Assembly: GCF_001949145.1 (NCBI RefSeq)
Contig: NW_019091607.1
Coordinates: 112,220-176,219 of the forward strand
Direction of reading: 5' to 3'
Source: Acanthaster planci
Lineage: Eukaryota; Echinodermata; Asteroidea; Valvatida; Acanthasteridae
Length of the DNA: 64,000 nucleotides
Part shown: piece after piece, positions 1-12,800 of the stretch
Layout: each line of letters begins with the position of its first letter
Position numbering within the stretch: position 1 is the first letter of the stretch
Translations under genes and position numbers: made by a program
The notes under the pieces: generated by a model
Database searches by the model: none
Told to the model about the DNA's origin: nothing
Seen by the model: the letters and a program-made list of their open reading frames with translations, nothing else

Positions 1-6
1 CCCCCA

Positions 7-667
7 CTAGGCCGAGGGTGGGGGGGAACGCTGATCCTTGCTTGGAGGTTTGTTTAAGCGCCGTGGCTGGCGCGGTTTCAACTTTTGGACAGCCTGGACT
101 ACAGTGCCGTCTCCCTTAGCCTTGATTTCCTGTAGATCCTTTGTGGCCGTCTCGAGTGTTTTGGCTAGTTCAATGGCATTGAGAGAATGTAAAACCATCT
201 TTAGTCAACAGATGTTCCTGGATAAACTCACTGCGTATACCACAGACCAGGCGATCACGGAGGGCATCGTCGAGAAAAGAGCCGAATTTACAGGGTCCTG
301 CCAGGGTTTGCAGTTCAACGGAATAGTGTGCCACGGTTTCACCAGGTTTTTGACCGCGCTGATAGGACCGAAACCGTCCAGCGATTACAAGGCGTTTAGG
401 CCCATAATGAGACTTGAGCAGAGTGCACAGTTCAGTATATGTCTTTTCAGAGACTGCCGCAGCGTCACACAAACTCTTCACGGTTTTGTACACAGGTGCC
501 CCAATACAACTCAACAGAACAGCAGACTGTTTGGCAGCTGGAATATCATTGGCCTTGAAATACTGGTCCAAGCGTTCAAGGCAGTTGGTGATCTCTTCAA
601 TTTGATCATAGGGATCTAATCGCCCGATCAAAACTGAACTAGCATGCGCCCCCTCTGACTGCGACAT
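7..667 (-). pseudogene. gag-like capsid/nucleocapsid region of a gypsy-type retrotransposon, frameshifted
   Basis: The first segment (667-170) gives about 165 residues. They resemble the retrotransposon gag family: an N-terminal helical region, a central block with GRFRSYQRGQKPGE and an RDRLVCGIRSE-like block, which is typical of the capsid domain. After a frame change near positions 180-198 the similarity continues in another frame as a lysine- and proline-rich stretch (198-7). A zinc knuckle is not reached before the edge. The frame change leaves the reading frame interrupted, so I treat it as a pseudogene. It could be a sequencing error, or a programmed shift, although no slippery site is obvious. 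Confidence 0.6.
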
Positions 668-805
668 GATCGGAAATTATCGTTGTGCAAAACGTACACG
701 TGCATGTGCGGCAAAAATCGGACAAGAAACTTTGGGCCCCGAAATTCTGCACTGCTAATTAGATCCTGTAAACATGACTGTTATGTCCGCTAACATTTAC
801 TGGGA

Positions 806-820
806 CCACCGCTGCCACTA
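806..820 (-). other. Candidate tRNA-Leu primer-binding site of the LTR element
   Basis: The plus strand reads CCACCGCTGCCACTA immediately before the LTR edge. This matches the 3' end of animal tRNA-Leu (CCACCGCTGCCACCA) with one mismatch. On the element strand it lies just 3' of the LTR, as a primer-binding site should. Its position between the LTR and gag supports the LTR boundary at 821. Confidence 0.5.
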
Positions 821-1198
821 TGTTGTATTTATGGGTTCTTTCTACCCAGTAAATGGGACAAAAGGAACGGACTCACCAAACGTTGGTTTAGCTTTTCGTG
901 GGGGCTGCCATCTTCCATCTCTTTATTTACCCTGCAGTCACTGTTTTAATATAAAACGTGTAGTTGGTGCCTGGGTACACATCAGCTCCAGTGCTTCTTG
1001 TTGTACATACCCTCTCCGAGTTTGCCTCCCTTCAGTACGTCCAGAGCATACACCGTCGAAATGCTAAGTCCACAGGTCAATCGTCTGATCATAATTGACA
1101 AGCGACGTCCAATTCAAGTTTGCCCACCGTACCAACTTTTTTTCTGTGCCAACCATGGGAGATTACGCCCAATCGATTCAGCTGCGTAGGCATGTACA
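821..1198 (-). repeat. Candidate 5' LTR of the gypsy-type element
   Basis: The segment starts TGTTGTA and ends TGTACA on the plus strand, so the element-strand LTR begins TG and ends CA as expected. On the element strand a TATA-like AT-rich stretch (about 945-955) lies some 25-30 bases upstream of an AATAAA signal (about 920), the usual U3-R arrangement. The inner edge is fixed by the primer site. The outer edge at 1198 is a guess, because the second LTR is outside the window. Confidence 0.4.
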
Positions 1199-2225
1199 AC
1201 TATATACGCAAACTCCGTGAACAGGCATTTTATGCATTCATTATTACTTTTAAATTAAGGTAAATTTACTTTCTACCCTTCTGTCTGCATTATATCCTGA
1301 AATGTATTATTTTTTTCAAACACAGGGTTCCTTTTGCCAGTTTCCTCATTATTTAGCTTTCAGTACAATTTCAATATTCTTATTGCGTGCCTGTGCTCTT
1401 TTCTCGGCAAGTGTTTATTTCTGTCCAAAGTAGGCCCTGTCGCACGTTGTCACTGAGTTGGGCATAACATGAGAACATTACTGCATAGATTATACAGTGT
1501 AAGAGCATGAGCCCAAAGGCCAGTTGAGATTTTTTACAAGCAAATAATTTGAAACAATTTTACCCCACTGAAGAAAATGTGAGCACCCTCAGCTGCCCCC
1601 TCATACACCAACCTTCAAATCTCATTCGAGACTTTGTTAATTAAACTTACCAATTTGTTTATCCGTGTGAGAAGTACCACGTATACATTAATGGGCCTAC
1701 ACATATTTCAGTTTACAGTTACAATTCTTGTAAAAATAGAAGTTACAACGAGCGCGGCCTTTCACAGGCCGATGGGTAGAGTGTCGTTGGGTCTGGTCCA
1801 ATTCAGCACAAATTGGACTCTGCAAGAACTGAATGACTGGAAACTGACTGAAAACTGAGCGTTGACGCGTCGATTTTTTACTTACTGCTATCTATGTGTG
1901 CGCTGCTTCCTGGAGTTCATAGCGCATTATCATTGAAATAGTTGCCTAGGCACAGGCCTTACACAGACAGTATGCCTACTGTGAAACAAATTTAGATCTT
2001 CGTTCACAGCACGTGATGCGATAGGATACAGGCTACGTCACTTAGCTGTGCTCATCCCTGAATGACAGGTCAGGTTCAACATATCACAACATATTATTTG
2101 CAATTTCAGTTGAGAGTTGGTACAACGCGTTATGTCTGGCAAAGTATCAAAAGCGAAATTACATTCACGTAACACTGGATTCCATACCACCTCTAGTCAA
2201 AGCAGCCCGCAAGACGTTGTCTTCG

Positions 2226-2285
2226 ATGAATAACGGTGACGTCATGGACGCAAAGCTGAAGTCAACATCACGTCTACCCCTCAAG
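2226..2285 (+). CDS. Possible first coding exon of an unidentified gene (weak)
   Basis: An ATG opens a 20-codon frame that ends exactly at a good splice donor (CTCAAG then GTAAGG), with phase 0. The peptide is MNNGDVMDAKLKSTSRLPLK and overlaps a TGACGTCA palindrome. I find no convincing second exon before the tRNA gene: the acceptor near 3566 leads straight to a stop. This may be chance, or the start of a gene whose other exons I cannot recognise. Confidence 0.15.
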
Positions 2286-2785
2286 GTAAGGAATGACGTT
2301 GCTAGATTGTCTGTACATGTGTGCCTTCCCGTCATTTCATTTGCTTTTAATGTTCGAAAGTCAGAGTATCACCTTTCATAAAGTATGATACTCAAGGTAT
2401 TTTATCTTGTACATTCTGAGAAAAGTGTATCTACCACAAAGTTGCCTTATTCAAACGAAATTTCACTTTCAACAATTATAACAGATGATAAAATATAGTT
2501 GTATACCTTCATAATCATACATAATGCATAACAAGACAAAAAATTAGGCATCCCGAAGTTTGAAATTTCAGAAATATCCCAGCTATGGGTGGCAAAAATA
2601 TTTTCCAAGTAGATGCGGCTTGATTCTATTGTCAGATATTTCTCACGTGGTCAGAGAAGGTTACTGCCTTCTTTTTTTTCTTTTCAAATAATCCTAGCTG
2701 ATTAGATAAGTAAAAACACACCGAAGTTGTCTTCGAATGAGCAACCACTGCCCCAAAAGAGAATAATACTGAGCCACTTCCAAAA

Positions 2786-2810
2786 AACAAACAAACAAAC
2801 AAACAAACAA
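2786..2810. repeat. (CAAA)n microsatellite
   Basis: Six near-perfect tandem CAAA units (TTTG on the other strand) lie in the AT-rich spacer. No function is evident. Confidence 0.9.
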
Positions 2811-4811
2811 TATACCGCATCTTCATGCCTATCTGGTTACAAACGTGCCTCAACTTGACGGACCCAATCACGCGTGTTCAAAGGATTATTATGAGAATAA
2901 AGCCGATTTAATTGTTTCATCTCAGAAGGTAGAAAGATATTATAAACCTGATCAAAATTTCTGCATGTTTTTATCTTCCCTTTAAAAAGTGATAAATAAA
3001 GAAAACAAAACGAGTAAATTGAAACTTATCAACAACGCGTGTCACGTTTGGAACATTCATTTTTAACACGTGCACAGAAAGAGATCCATTTGTTTTTCCA
3101 CCGGAGCCGCCTGCAGTTCATCTACACATTTTGACGTCAAAGAGAAGGAAGTGCATTACTCTCATGCATATTCACTTTGCTGTCCAGCGCGCGGGTGCGG
3201 GCCCAAAATTGTTGATTAGTATCAGGTTGTGGATATGAAATCCCTTTTTTTGGAACATGAAACAACCCTGCGGTTAATTTACGCCCCCGGCACAAGCTTT
3301 AAAACTCACACAACGAATACTAATGACAAAAACCTAATTTAGTGGAACAAATGAGACAACACATTGAAATATTTATATTAATTCATTCATAGATGAATGA
3401 AACAGTCGAGCAATTCCCATCTGCTATTCTCATCACTTTCAGCATCCATTCCCAGACAGATCCAAAAGCACATAATCAGTTTGAGCATAGAGTCAATGGG
3501 CGTTGTTCTGTTTCCTTGCTCTATGATATATACATGTAGGTATTGGGCTGTGCCTGGTTTACGCAGTGGGTGATCGAGGGTGGGCCAAAATAACAAGGTT
3601 GGTGTCATCCCTGGCGTTTCAGAGGTTTAGGAAACTGACTAAAATGGTCTTGACTTACCTACACAGAACCCAACGAGCCCGTGTGTTATTGAAGGACCAC
3701 AGCCAAGAATGTAAAAGATCTTGGACTAACTCCAAAAGCTTCACGAGTGTTGCTGTTCAGAACTGAACCTTGCAACCCCGGTAGAGAACGTCCTTTGCTC
3801 CCTAGTACGTGCAACGAAGGGCAAACAGTGGGAAACGTTGGCAATGTGAACAAAGGTCGAGTATCAACCTACAGCACGGTTTTGGGCACCGTAATGAATG
3901 ATCGATCCAGGAGGCGGAGTTGGTGATGGTGGGAGAGGAAGGGTAACTTATTTTCATTTACTCCAGCTTTTGCCCATATTTGCGTTTGCTTTCCTCTGAG
4001 CACATTCATTGTGTACCGTATCATGGGGGTAATATGGGGTCATTTTTAATCCTTGGGTTAGGGGCAAAATTGGTCACTTTAATGCAGTTTTCTGTAAAGG
4101 ACAAAGAATGCAAATAACTTCCCCTTTTTCATTTGGTGAATTAATTAAGAAACCTCTTTATAGTCTGCCAAGTTACATAAATTGAAGATGGTTGAAAAAG
4201 GAATATTAAGATATGGAATTTCTCCCATTTCTGAATAATTCCGAAACTGGCCGACGCTTTTCGAACCCATTCCGCTGATATTCGATAACAGTTAATATGG
4301 GCCCACATCCACAAATATTGGGCGTATACTGAGTGGAGAATTGCTTTTCTTTGCAGATTTCCCTGCTTGCAGCAAAATCTATAACAATTTATCGATATTT
4401 TTTTATTTCAAATAAAATTCCAAAGAAATTGCTAACTTTTTCCGTTTGTCTTTCTCAACATAGAAAAACGAGAAACGAACTTGTATGGTCATAATTGCAG
4501 TTCTTTTCAAATGGAAAAGTGAACCTGAAAGAGTTATCTTTTTTTTCGAATCGAAAAACGTAAATCGACCTGGTTTTCGTTTTCAAATATTAATTAAGGA
4601 ATAAATAAACGAAACGAACACATGGACAATGGGCTAAGCCAATTTATTCTACGACAGCACGCATGAAGGACTCAAAAAGTAAAGTTGGAATTTTTCAGAA
4701 GCCTTTAATGCGCTTTTTTGCAATTTTTTTAAAACAGATTTCCGCTATCGTCCTCCAAACACTTTTGTTCAATAAATCCTTCATAAATCTACAAAAGGAG
4801 AGAGTTTCAAA

Positions 4812-4885
4812 AGGCACCGCCCGGATTCGAACCGGGGATCTCCTGTTTACTAGACAGGCGCTTTAACCTACTAAGCCACGGCGCC
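4812..4885 (-). tRNA. tRNA-Thr (anticodon AGT)
   Basis: The minus strand folds as a complete 74-nt cloverleaf. The acceptor stem GGCGCCG pairs with CGGTGCC with one G-U, followed by discriminator T. The D arm is GCTT...AAGC. The anticodon stem CCTGT/ACAGG encloses the loop CTAGTAA, giving anticodon AGT. The T stem CCCGG/CCGGG encloses TTCGAAT. The A and B boxes are intact, CCA is not encoded and there is no intron. A short T run (TTTT including the discriminator) follows and could end Pol III transcription. The sequence is close to the usual animal tRNA-Thr(AGT), so it is probably functional. It is a lone copy here. Confidence 0.95.
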
Positions 4886-5161
4886 GGTTGGATGAAAGGG
4901 GAACTATTTTGTGGAAATTTTTTCTGTAGAAAATTGATAGTCGAATCCTGGGGCGAGTACATGAACTGCTAATTAGAGACTCGTTGAAATAAAGTTTAAT
5001 CTGGTTAAATTGGAAAAAGGCTAATTATTAGAATGCTTTAAACAGCTTTGAATTTGTTTTTCATTTCTCTTCCCAATGATTCTTAGACTTTGGTCACATC
5101 TTAAAAGACCTGGAAACTGTCAAACTCCCAAGTAACTGCTAGGAATAATTACACAGGCACT

Positions 5162-5632
5162 CAGAGTTGGAATGGCTCGAGTCAGTTACTCGACTTGAGT
5201 CCGACTCAAGTCACACTTTTTCGGCGACTCGACTGGACTCAAATTCCGAGGGCACATTACTCGACTCGATTTGAGTCTCTGCGAGCAAATGATTCGACTA
5301 GAGTCCCTCAAAATAATTCTCGACTGAGTAATGAGTGAAAATTAATAAGACTCAAAAAAAAAATCAAAACAAACTTCATTACGAAGTATTGTTTACAATG
5401 ACTTGCCGGTTTAAAATGTTCATGCCATGTGTTGTTATCATCAACAATGGTCTGATCAAACCCAGAGGTAAATTTTATAATTCCCCAGATGACCTTTTTA
5501 TCTTTTTTTATTGATCGTAATTGTTCAGATATGTGACTCTTGTATTGAGTCGAGCTAAAACCTGTCTCGAATCGAATTTTTGCCTAATGACACCACTCGA
5601 GTCATGACTATTGGAAACTCTTTACAACTCTG
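5162..5632. mobile_element. hAT-like non-autonomous element (MITE), 471 bp
   Basis: The ends are CAGAGTTG and its reverse complement (CAACTCTG), matching hAT-type termini. Inside each end are many overlapping ACTCGAGT/GACTCGA motifs in both orientations, a subterminal arrangement typical of hAT relics. There is no transposase frame. The flanks CAGGCACT (5154-5161) and CGGGCGCC (5633-5640) are 8 bp long. They differ at three positions, all transitions, which suggests a decayed 8-bp target duplication. Confidence 0.6.
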
Positions 5633-5885
5633 CGGGCGCCTCGCTGATATTCCACCATGGACACTACGGTATTCCTCTTAACACCGAGTTTCAGTCGTTA
5701 CGCAGCTGCTTTCTTGAATTGAGGAGTGCAAATCACTCAGTACGGTATCTCTGTGATATTTTGTGCTGTCATAAAAAGTGAGCCCAAAGCCGCATTCGCT
5801 TTTGAACTCCCCTCCGCCGAAAGCTGGATATGCCATTGTTGTGAAAGTGTGGGCCAGGATTAACTCCCTGGGTTTGGAGGCTTCC

Positions 5886-6299
5886 ATGAATTGGCAGATA
5901 GTTGATAAACTTACGGATGAAAAACGGGCCTTATTGTCCAGAAAAGCAGAGGAAAGCCATTGGAAAAATGGCTGCGAGCGACAGCGGCTTGGCAACTATT
6001 CTTTTCGACGGGTGAGTGTATTTTGCCTGTATGATTAAAATTGTAATCGGCTAATGTAACCGCTGGGATTTTAATCCCAGTCGATGACTTTAGCAAATTA
6101 AAACACGAAAGAAAAAGAAGAAGAAAAACCAACCAACAAACAAGGAAACAGGAAAATGGCTGGCCAAGGAATCTTCGTTTTAATATCTACACATTTCATT
6201 AACACATTTCACACTATAATTCAGGGGTTGGAGCACGGTTTTCTTGTTGAACCAATGGACGCTGAGAAAGTGACGAAGAATAAAAACGACAGTCAATGA
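5886..6299 (+). CDS. Candidate two-exon microprotein of unknown function (about 66 aa)
   Basis: A frame from ATG 5886 runs to a strong donor (CGACGG then GTGAGT) at 6011. A T/A-rich acceptor ending TTCAG at 6224 resumes the same phase (0) and runs 24 codons to TGA at 6297-6299. The product would be charged and soluble (42 + 24 residues), with no signal peptide or membrane segment. I do not recognise it. The frame is also open upstream of the ATG to about 5778. A second ATG in another frame (5968) uses the same donor but gives a stop soon after the splice. The matching phase and splice signals support a gene, but the short length means chance is possible. Confidence 0.3.
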
Positions 6300-6501
6300 G
6301 GTGATCAACTATCTAAACTGGAGTTGAAAAGAAATGGAAAGCCTAATGTCAAGACAATATACTTTTGTTTTGATTCGAGAAAATCTAGCAGTGTTTGGCT
6401 TGCATTGTTATAGAGCCTCTTACTTAGTGACTTAGTTCCTTTAGAAAAATGCAGAGCGCGCCCTCTGTACGAGCTTCAACGCAGCCCGATTGACCTCTGA
6501 C

Positions 6502-6515
6502 ACCTGCATAGCAAC
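6502..6515 (+). promoter_or_regulatory. Candidate RFX X-box half-site upstream of EFHC2
   Basis: The sequence ACCTGCATAGCAAC has a perfect right half (CATAGCAAC) of the X-box consensus GYTNCCATRGNAAC and a poor left half. It lies about 250 bases upstream of the EFHC2 start codon. RFX factors drive ciliary genes through X-boxes in animals, so the placement fits. One half-site in this much sequence can arise by chance. Confidence 0.3.
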
Positions 6516-6762
6516 CGCGAACAATGATGCCAACACGCAAAATACAACAGGGCCTCGGCGTGCAGTCGGTGTGCTTGGTGTTTGTGAGCCGAAACGTCAG
6601 TGACATCCATCGTGATCAAGTCTGTTGACTCTGAATTTAATCGAGGTTTGCCGAAGTTAAACTGTAAAACGCGTTTGGAAACCCAACTTACTTCTGAAAG
6701 ATTAAGAAGGAATACGTACTGGAATTTCCTTACGGCGTGCTCGTGAAATTAGCAGGAACACA

Positions 6763-6804
6763 ATGTCGCTGCCTTTTTTACCCGGGAATAGCTTCGATCG
6801 GAAG
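6763..6804 (+). CDS. EFHC2: EFHC2 exon 1 (start codon exon)
   Basis: Fourteen codons from ATG, ending at donor AAG/GTAGGC in phase 0. The peptide [14 protein letters not shown] is nearly the conserved EFHC2 N-terminus, which fixes the start. The 5' UTR extends upstream by an unknown length. Confidence 0.9.
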
Positions 6805-9800
6805 GTAGGCCTATTTATAATTCTAGTATTGGCCTAGCTCCAAGGATGGTTAGGCCTACTTTCAAACTTATTTTTATCCTCACAGTTAACTGGTTAGGCC
6901 TCAAACTGTTTTACTTCATAGATTGATATTATTGTATATATAATTACTGAAAGAAGAAAACAATATTGATTTGTTTTTCTAGTTGAACTGTTTGCATCGT
7001 GTGACGTTACATAAAACATGTAGAATGGTTAAAAACAGAGCTGTAGGCTAGGCCAATGATCAACTTGCATGCATGCTGACCTGGCCACGAATTAAAATTT
7101 TATGTAGAGACTTCACAGAGTCGAGTTGTCTGCATGTCAAAGTCGAGTTGTCTTAACGGACGATTCAACAAATGATCAAGTTTTCCCACTGCTGGTTGAG
7201 TTGTCTCAACGGTCAAGTTGGCGGAAGTTGAGTTGGCAAATGGTCAAGTTGTCCGACATCCATTTTACTGACACTGACTGGCTTAATGTTTTCTGACAAT
7301 CCCACATTATAGTGTACATTTCGACAGTAAGACCTCAGTATTAATTGACATACTATGTAAGGTTAGCCTAATAAGAAGATGATAAAACATTAAGGTGGTC
7401 TATTTGTAGAAGACGGCAGCTATTTGATCAATTTATGGTTCATATACTATTGTTCTGGTAGATCCTATGGCAATTCAGAATGCGCATTGCACATTTTGCG
7501 GACTAGGCCTACCGGTACATGTATATTGTCATTGCAAATTCCGGTTCACAGGATGAAATCCGGACTTACATGTACATGTAATAATTTTCATCTTTTACTT
7601 CCCTTAAAAGAAGCCTCAAAAATCTCAGTTCACAAACCTTAAAGTGAAATATTTTACACTTTAAATTGGAATGGGATTTAGACCTTTGCGGGTATGAAAA
7701 AAACAAATTTGCAGTTTGCCAACATGGGCATGGCTGGGATTCAATTCTGCGGTCAATATGTTTTGGATGCCAACTGGACCACAAGCCAATTGATGCACTT
7801 CCAATAGGAGAATTCAGCAAGTACATGTTATCGGCTTACTGCTGTTTGTAAGGAAAAAAGTATTGTGTGACTGAATGACTGCAGATTATACACCTTCATT
7901 CGTAAAAAACAGGTGTCTGTATCCCTTCAGAGAGTAATTAAACCTGTTATTTTTTTCTGCTTGTGTCATTGGTAGTGCGTTGATCGTTAAACCAAAAGAA
8001 CAACTCCCAGACCTTGGTCCTACTTTCAGTTTTAAATTTTGACAAGTACTGCAGAAAGATTGTAAAAAATAATGTACTTTTGCCCATAAGTTTTGAAATT
8101 AAAGTTTCTGAAATTTTTTTTGGGGGGGTTGTATTTCTTGATTCCTTAGCTTGGTCAAGAGAAGTTCCACAAGTCCCACCACTTTGACCACTGTAATCAA
8201 GTGGCCATGTTGGTCGGGGAACACAAACCGGGCATCGGTGGAGAGAAATTGCTGGGACAGAAACCCAAGCCACAAAATAGCAAGATCCCCCAGGGCCAAG
8301 GCAATGCAGCCCCTGCATGGGTTGCCTTCGACAGGCAGGTAGGAGCAGTTACTGGACAGTCAAATACTTGACCTGCTAGACGATTGAAAAATTCAAATAA
8401 TGGTAAATGTATTTGGTCATACCAACTTCCCACACATGAAGAAACATAATGCATGTTAGTATGGTCTACCTCACTGAGTTTTAAGCTCAAGTAAATGTAG
8501 GTCTCCTATCTAAAGTGGGAGGCTAGTATACAGTCCAACTGAAGTTGGGTCCTAATTGATGATCTATTCCCTTAGTCCCAGCTTAACCACAAAAACTAAA
8601 ATAAAAGTACATGTAGGCTATTTTTTGACTGACTGTTGGGCAGATGCATCAATTCACTTGAAAATTACCCCTAACCCCTTGAAATATATTATTGGATTCA
8701 ACCAAATAAATTCCCCTTTATTTTCCTTGTCAATTTTCACTTCAATTGCTGAATTCAAACCTCAAAACCCTGTGATGGGAAGCTAGTAATTTCTAACCAC
8801 TTGCATCCCACTCACAGATTTCCACAAAAAATATGCTCTAAATGTTTGTGTCGAATGTTTGTCTTTTGCAGGTTCTGCGTTTTGATGCGTATTTCCAGGA
8901 GGCAGTGCACGAGAAACCTGAAGAGCAGTATCGCATCCGCAAGTGCAAGGTCTACTTTTATCTGGAGGATGACTCCATCCAGGTCATTGAACCCCAAGTC
9001 AACAATAGCGGCATACCACAAGGTAGAGTGGCATACCACAACTTATTTGATTCTCATACATACTCACGCTATACTACCTGCATAGATCTTTTGAATTCAT
9101 CTTTCATGAAAAAGTATTTTTGAAAACAAATTAACTACTATTAATTAGTCTTCAATTAATAACTGATGACAGCAGGTGCAAATGATCACACAAGCTCCAC
9201 ATAGTTGTGTCTGCAATTTTTATTTTTTTTATTTACAAATGCTTCTTATAGAAATTGTTACAGCCGTGTTTAAAGTCCCTCCTTTGTCAGAAGTAAAACT
9301 AAAAGTTGGTTTCATGAGAAGCTTGCTTTGGGATCTCACCTTCAAAATTCTTTAGTCCTGTGTGATAGTTTGAGAACCTGTTCCTGGCATGTACAGTTAT
9401 TGTAGTTTATCAAATTATGTTGACGAAAGATACAATCACAACTGTGTACATACATGTATATGTCCTAAACAATGCCTTCAGCTTCACCATCACACATAGT
9501 TTAATGTCTTCATTGTATGTCGCATTTGAATATGATTGTATGAAATTCGGGCTTTAGAAATGAATAAAATATTTCTATTTATTAGCATTTACTTATGTTT
9601 GGTGATTTTGGGCTTTGTCAACAGGTACATTGATTCGCCGCCATCGAATCCCCCTTCCGCCTCCAAACGACGACCAGTTTTACACGATGGAGCATTTCAA
9701 TGTTGACACAGAGCTGACGCTGTATGGCCGCACCTTCAAGATCACTGGCTGTGACCAGTTCACCTACAACTTCCTGCGGAAGGCAGGCATGCGCATCAAC

Positions 9801-12800
9801 CCACCAGAAAGCACGCCTGAGGATCCATACTCGAATTACAGGAAAGGGGTAAGAACATAAGATTTAGATAGCTGTTTCACCAAACTTGGCCACACATAAT
9901 CCTTACGCTGCAAATTTGTGACATACATGTAGCTGCACCAGGGTTTGAGCATAAGGCTGTTTATGATTTTCATTTCTCATTTGAACCCTGTAAAGTTGAG
10001 CAATGACAAGCTTAGTAACTAAACAACCCAAGATTAGTTTGTGAAATCATGAATTCCCGATGCACTTTACACAACCTAAAATGATTGGGAAAGTTAACGC
10101 TGCAATTTGTTATGCAAGTCGCAGACTTATGCAAACAGCCAACTTTCACATGATGTGTCCTAATTTTTGGTGTAATTTATGTAAAAACATTTGGACGTAA
10201 GTGGAGTTGCACTGTTGCATATAAACTTGTGAATTTGGCTGCAGGCTTATGTGGTTTCCAGCTTAAAAGGAGTTCCATCAACGACCTGTGGTCTGGTCTG
10301 ATTGTATAGTTGATCAAAGTTGACCCACAATTACTGAAAAAGTAACAAACACGGCGACAAGGTGACATACAGCGTGAATGTTCACAGTAGCAAAAGATAG
10401 GGAACTGTAGTTGGACTTGATATTGGCAGACACTGACATACAAGACAGTTCACTTATGTGATTGATCTGAATGATTAACACCAGCAAGAACTCCTGTGTT
10501 TTACACCAGCCTAATACATCACTTCTCCACTCACAATTGCTGGTATGGTACCTCTTATCGTTGAGGTGAACTTGTCTGTGGAGTTGGGGCCCCATGGTCT
10601 GGTCACGAGCATCGTAGGAAAGCACACGTATAAGTGTGTAAAGTGTGACATCATCAGTACTGCAGACGTCTAAAGGAATAGGTAATCGAGGTATTTATTA
10701 GTATTCAATAATCGATCAAAGTTGCAAATATTCTCATGTTCAACCAGATGGATGAGTCGCAGCAGCCGCTTCGCCCCTATGAGAAGGTGGACACTTTGAA
10801 GCAGTTCCTTGACCACGACCGGCATGTGCTACGCTTCTATTGCTACTGGGATGACACCGACAACATGTTTGGCGACACCCGGGAGATGATCTTGCACTAC
10901 TTCCTGGCCGACGACACGGTGGAGGTCAAGGAGGTCATCCCGGCCAACTCGGGCCGGGATGCTGCCCCCATGTTCCTGCGCCGGGCCCGGCTGCCCAAGA
11001 GCGGGCCCGAGCCCTTGCGGCAGCCTGGCGAGATCACAGGCCGCACCGTTCTCAATGTGTTTGGGCCCATGGGTCACGGCGGCCGATACATCTTGGACAG
11101 TCTGAAGGTAGAGTTGATTCTGCATATTTTTTATCCATCAAAATGAGCAGAAAGTACTGGCTTGATTTGAAACTCAAGAAATATCTAAATAAAAACTCTT
11201 CACTGTTTTCAAAAACAACTGAGCTGAAACAAGTGCAAGGGGTTGAAAAGATCATGCTTTTGTCTTTAGTTGCGTCACCTACATGTATGTATATTAAAAA
11301 TGGTCAAACTGAGTTTTAAAAGTATACAAAGCAAGCTGGTTTGGTCATTTGTTCTTGCATGGAAAATTTGTTCTGATGACGAACACTTTTTAAACTGAAT
11401 TTGAAAATACCATTTGCTTTAACTACTTGCACATTTCTGGGAAAGCCTATTTCTATTTTTGAACAACAAAGTATGTTATGCCATGTATACATGTTTTGAT
11501 GTACCATGTGTCACGAGCAATTCTGTGGCATTTCTCAAGCAAATCATGTATTGTCAATTTTCTACCACACACAACATGTGGTTAGCCTGGAATCAGCCAA
11601 AAGCTTTGAAACATGTTCTGCCCATCCGTTAAAAATATGTACTGATCAGTTTTTGTTTAAATTGTTATAGGGAACCATATATGTCACCCCAGATTAACGA
11701 TTCCTCCACATTTCCCAATGATTTCAGACCGGGGCCGTGCACACTGAATATTATAAGGACAGCGACCTTAAGATTGGCACAGAAATAAACATCTGGGGAC
11801 GCAAGCTGACGCTCTGTGACTGCGATGACTTCACCAAAGAGTACTATCGCTCCAAGTATGGTGTGGGTGAGTAGATTTCAGATATCTGATTGTTTATCCT
11901 TTGTGTTGGTTTACTTTTCATAAGGTTCAGAAGGGTGCAGCCAATTTTCAGCAGAATATGCACAAATCCATGGTCTGTTCACATTGAGTGAAAGCACTTG
12001 GGTATGGGCATGTGACAAAAAGGGCTCAAGATTGTCTGTCAGTAACTTAAAAAAGTGTACATTGTTAAATTTCAATAGTGTTAAACGAGACAATGAAATC
12101 CTGTTTTGTCCCCAGAAGGATTGTTGCGCATGGCATATATGCTCTCTAATGATGCTTTGGTAGATCTTGACCAAACTGTAACCAAGCTATCTTCCTTCCA
12201 CACTGCAGCCCACTTCACCCCGCTGAATTACAAGGGAGAGCCGGCCCCTGCCATGAAGCGTGAGTGGCCCCCCTACACCGGCTTCGGCTCAGAGGAGGAC
12301 TCTCTCTGTTCCTGCATGGGCCTGCTACCCAAGCCGCCGCGAAGGGACTTCATCAAATTCATGGAGAAAGACAGGTGAGCCAAAGCAGAATCCTGTTAGG
12401 ATTGGAGTCCTCAAAATGCAACACTAATCGGGCGGTGAGGAGTTGATTCAGAAGTGGTCCGCTGTGTGGTAATATCTGCAGTGCACATGTTGACTTCACC
12501 ACATGGCATTATTCATCAACTTACCAGCTTCAGAACTTTGATTGGTCACACTATTCTCATTGTAAATTGTTATATTTCCCAGAGCATTTTGGAGCTGACA
12601 TTTTTGTTGTGTCCTCTTTTAAGTACCAAGTCTTGCGGCTTTTACAAACTGGATGTGTTGTTATAGCCTTCAAATAGATCAGACGTAAATTTTTCATGTT
12701 TACTGTTGGAAGATGCAAATGGTTACAAATACTTCCCCAAATCTCCACATTCACTACCCTCTACAAGCATTTCAGTTCTGGCCACTTGTGGCTGTTTTGG

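Larger units (their letters stand above)
1..1198 (-). mobile_element. 5' portion of a Ty3/gypsy-type LTR retrotransposon, cut by the window edge
   Basis: Read on the minus strand the order is LTR (1198-821), primer-binding site (820-806), about 140 bases of leader, then a gag-like reading frame (667 down to about 7). This is the normal 5' order of a gypsy element. The protease, reverse transcriptase and integrase region and the 3' LTR would lie to the left, outside the window. The gag frame is broken, so this copy is probably dead. Family assignment rests on the gag sequence style and the primer site, not on a visible polymerase. Confidence 0.6.
1199..4811. other. AT-rich spacer with no recognised gene
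   Basis: No reading frame here resembles a known protein. It holds a short CAAA microsatellite (2786-2810) and a possible tiny first exon (2226-2285, listed separately). Several G/C-poor stretches have scattered short ORFs of the length expected by chance. Confidence 0.5.

Noticed and set aside
10829-11125. 98-codon antisense frame over EFHC2 exon 5
   Set aside because: It is a shadow of the GC-rich coding strand.
12106-12208. Upstream extension of EFHC2 exon 7
   Set aside because: The frame is open, but the acceptor at 12208 gives the family-like junction and correct phase.
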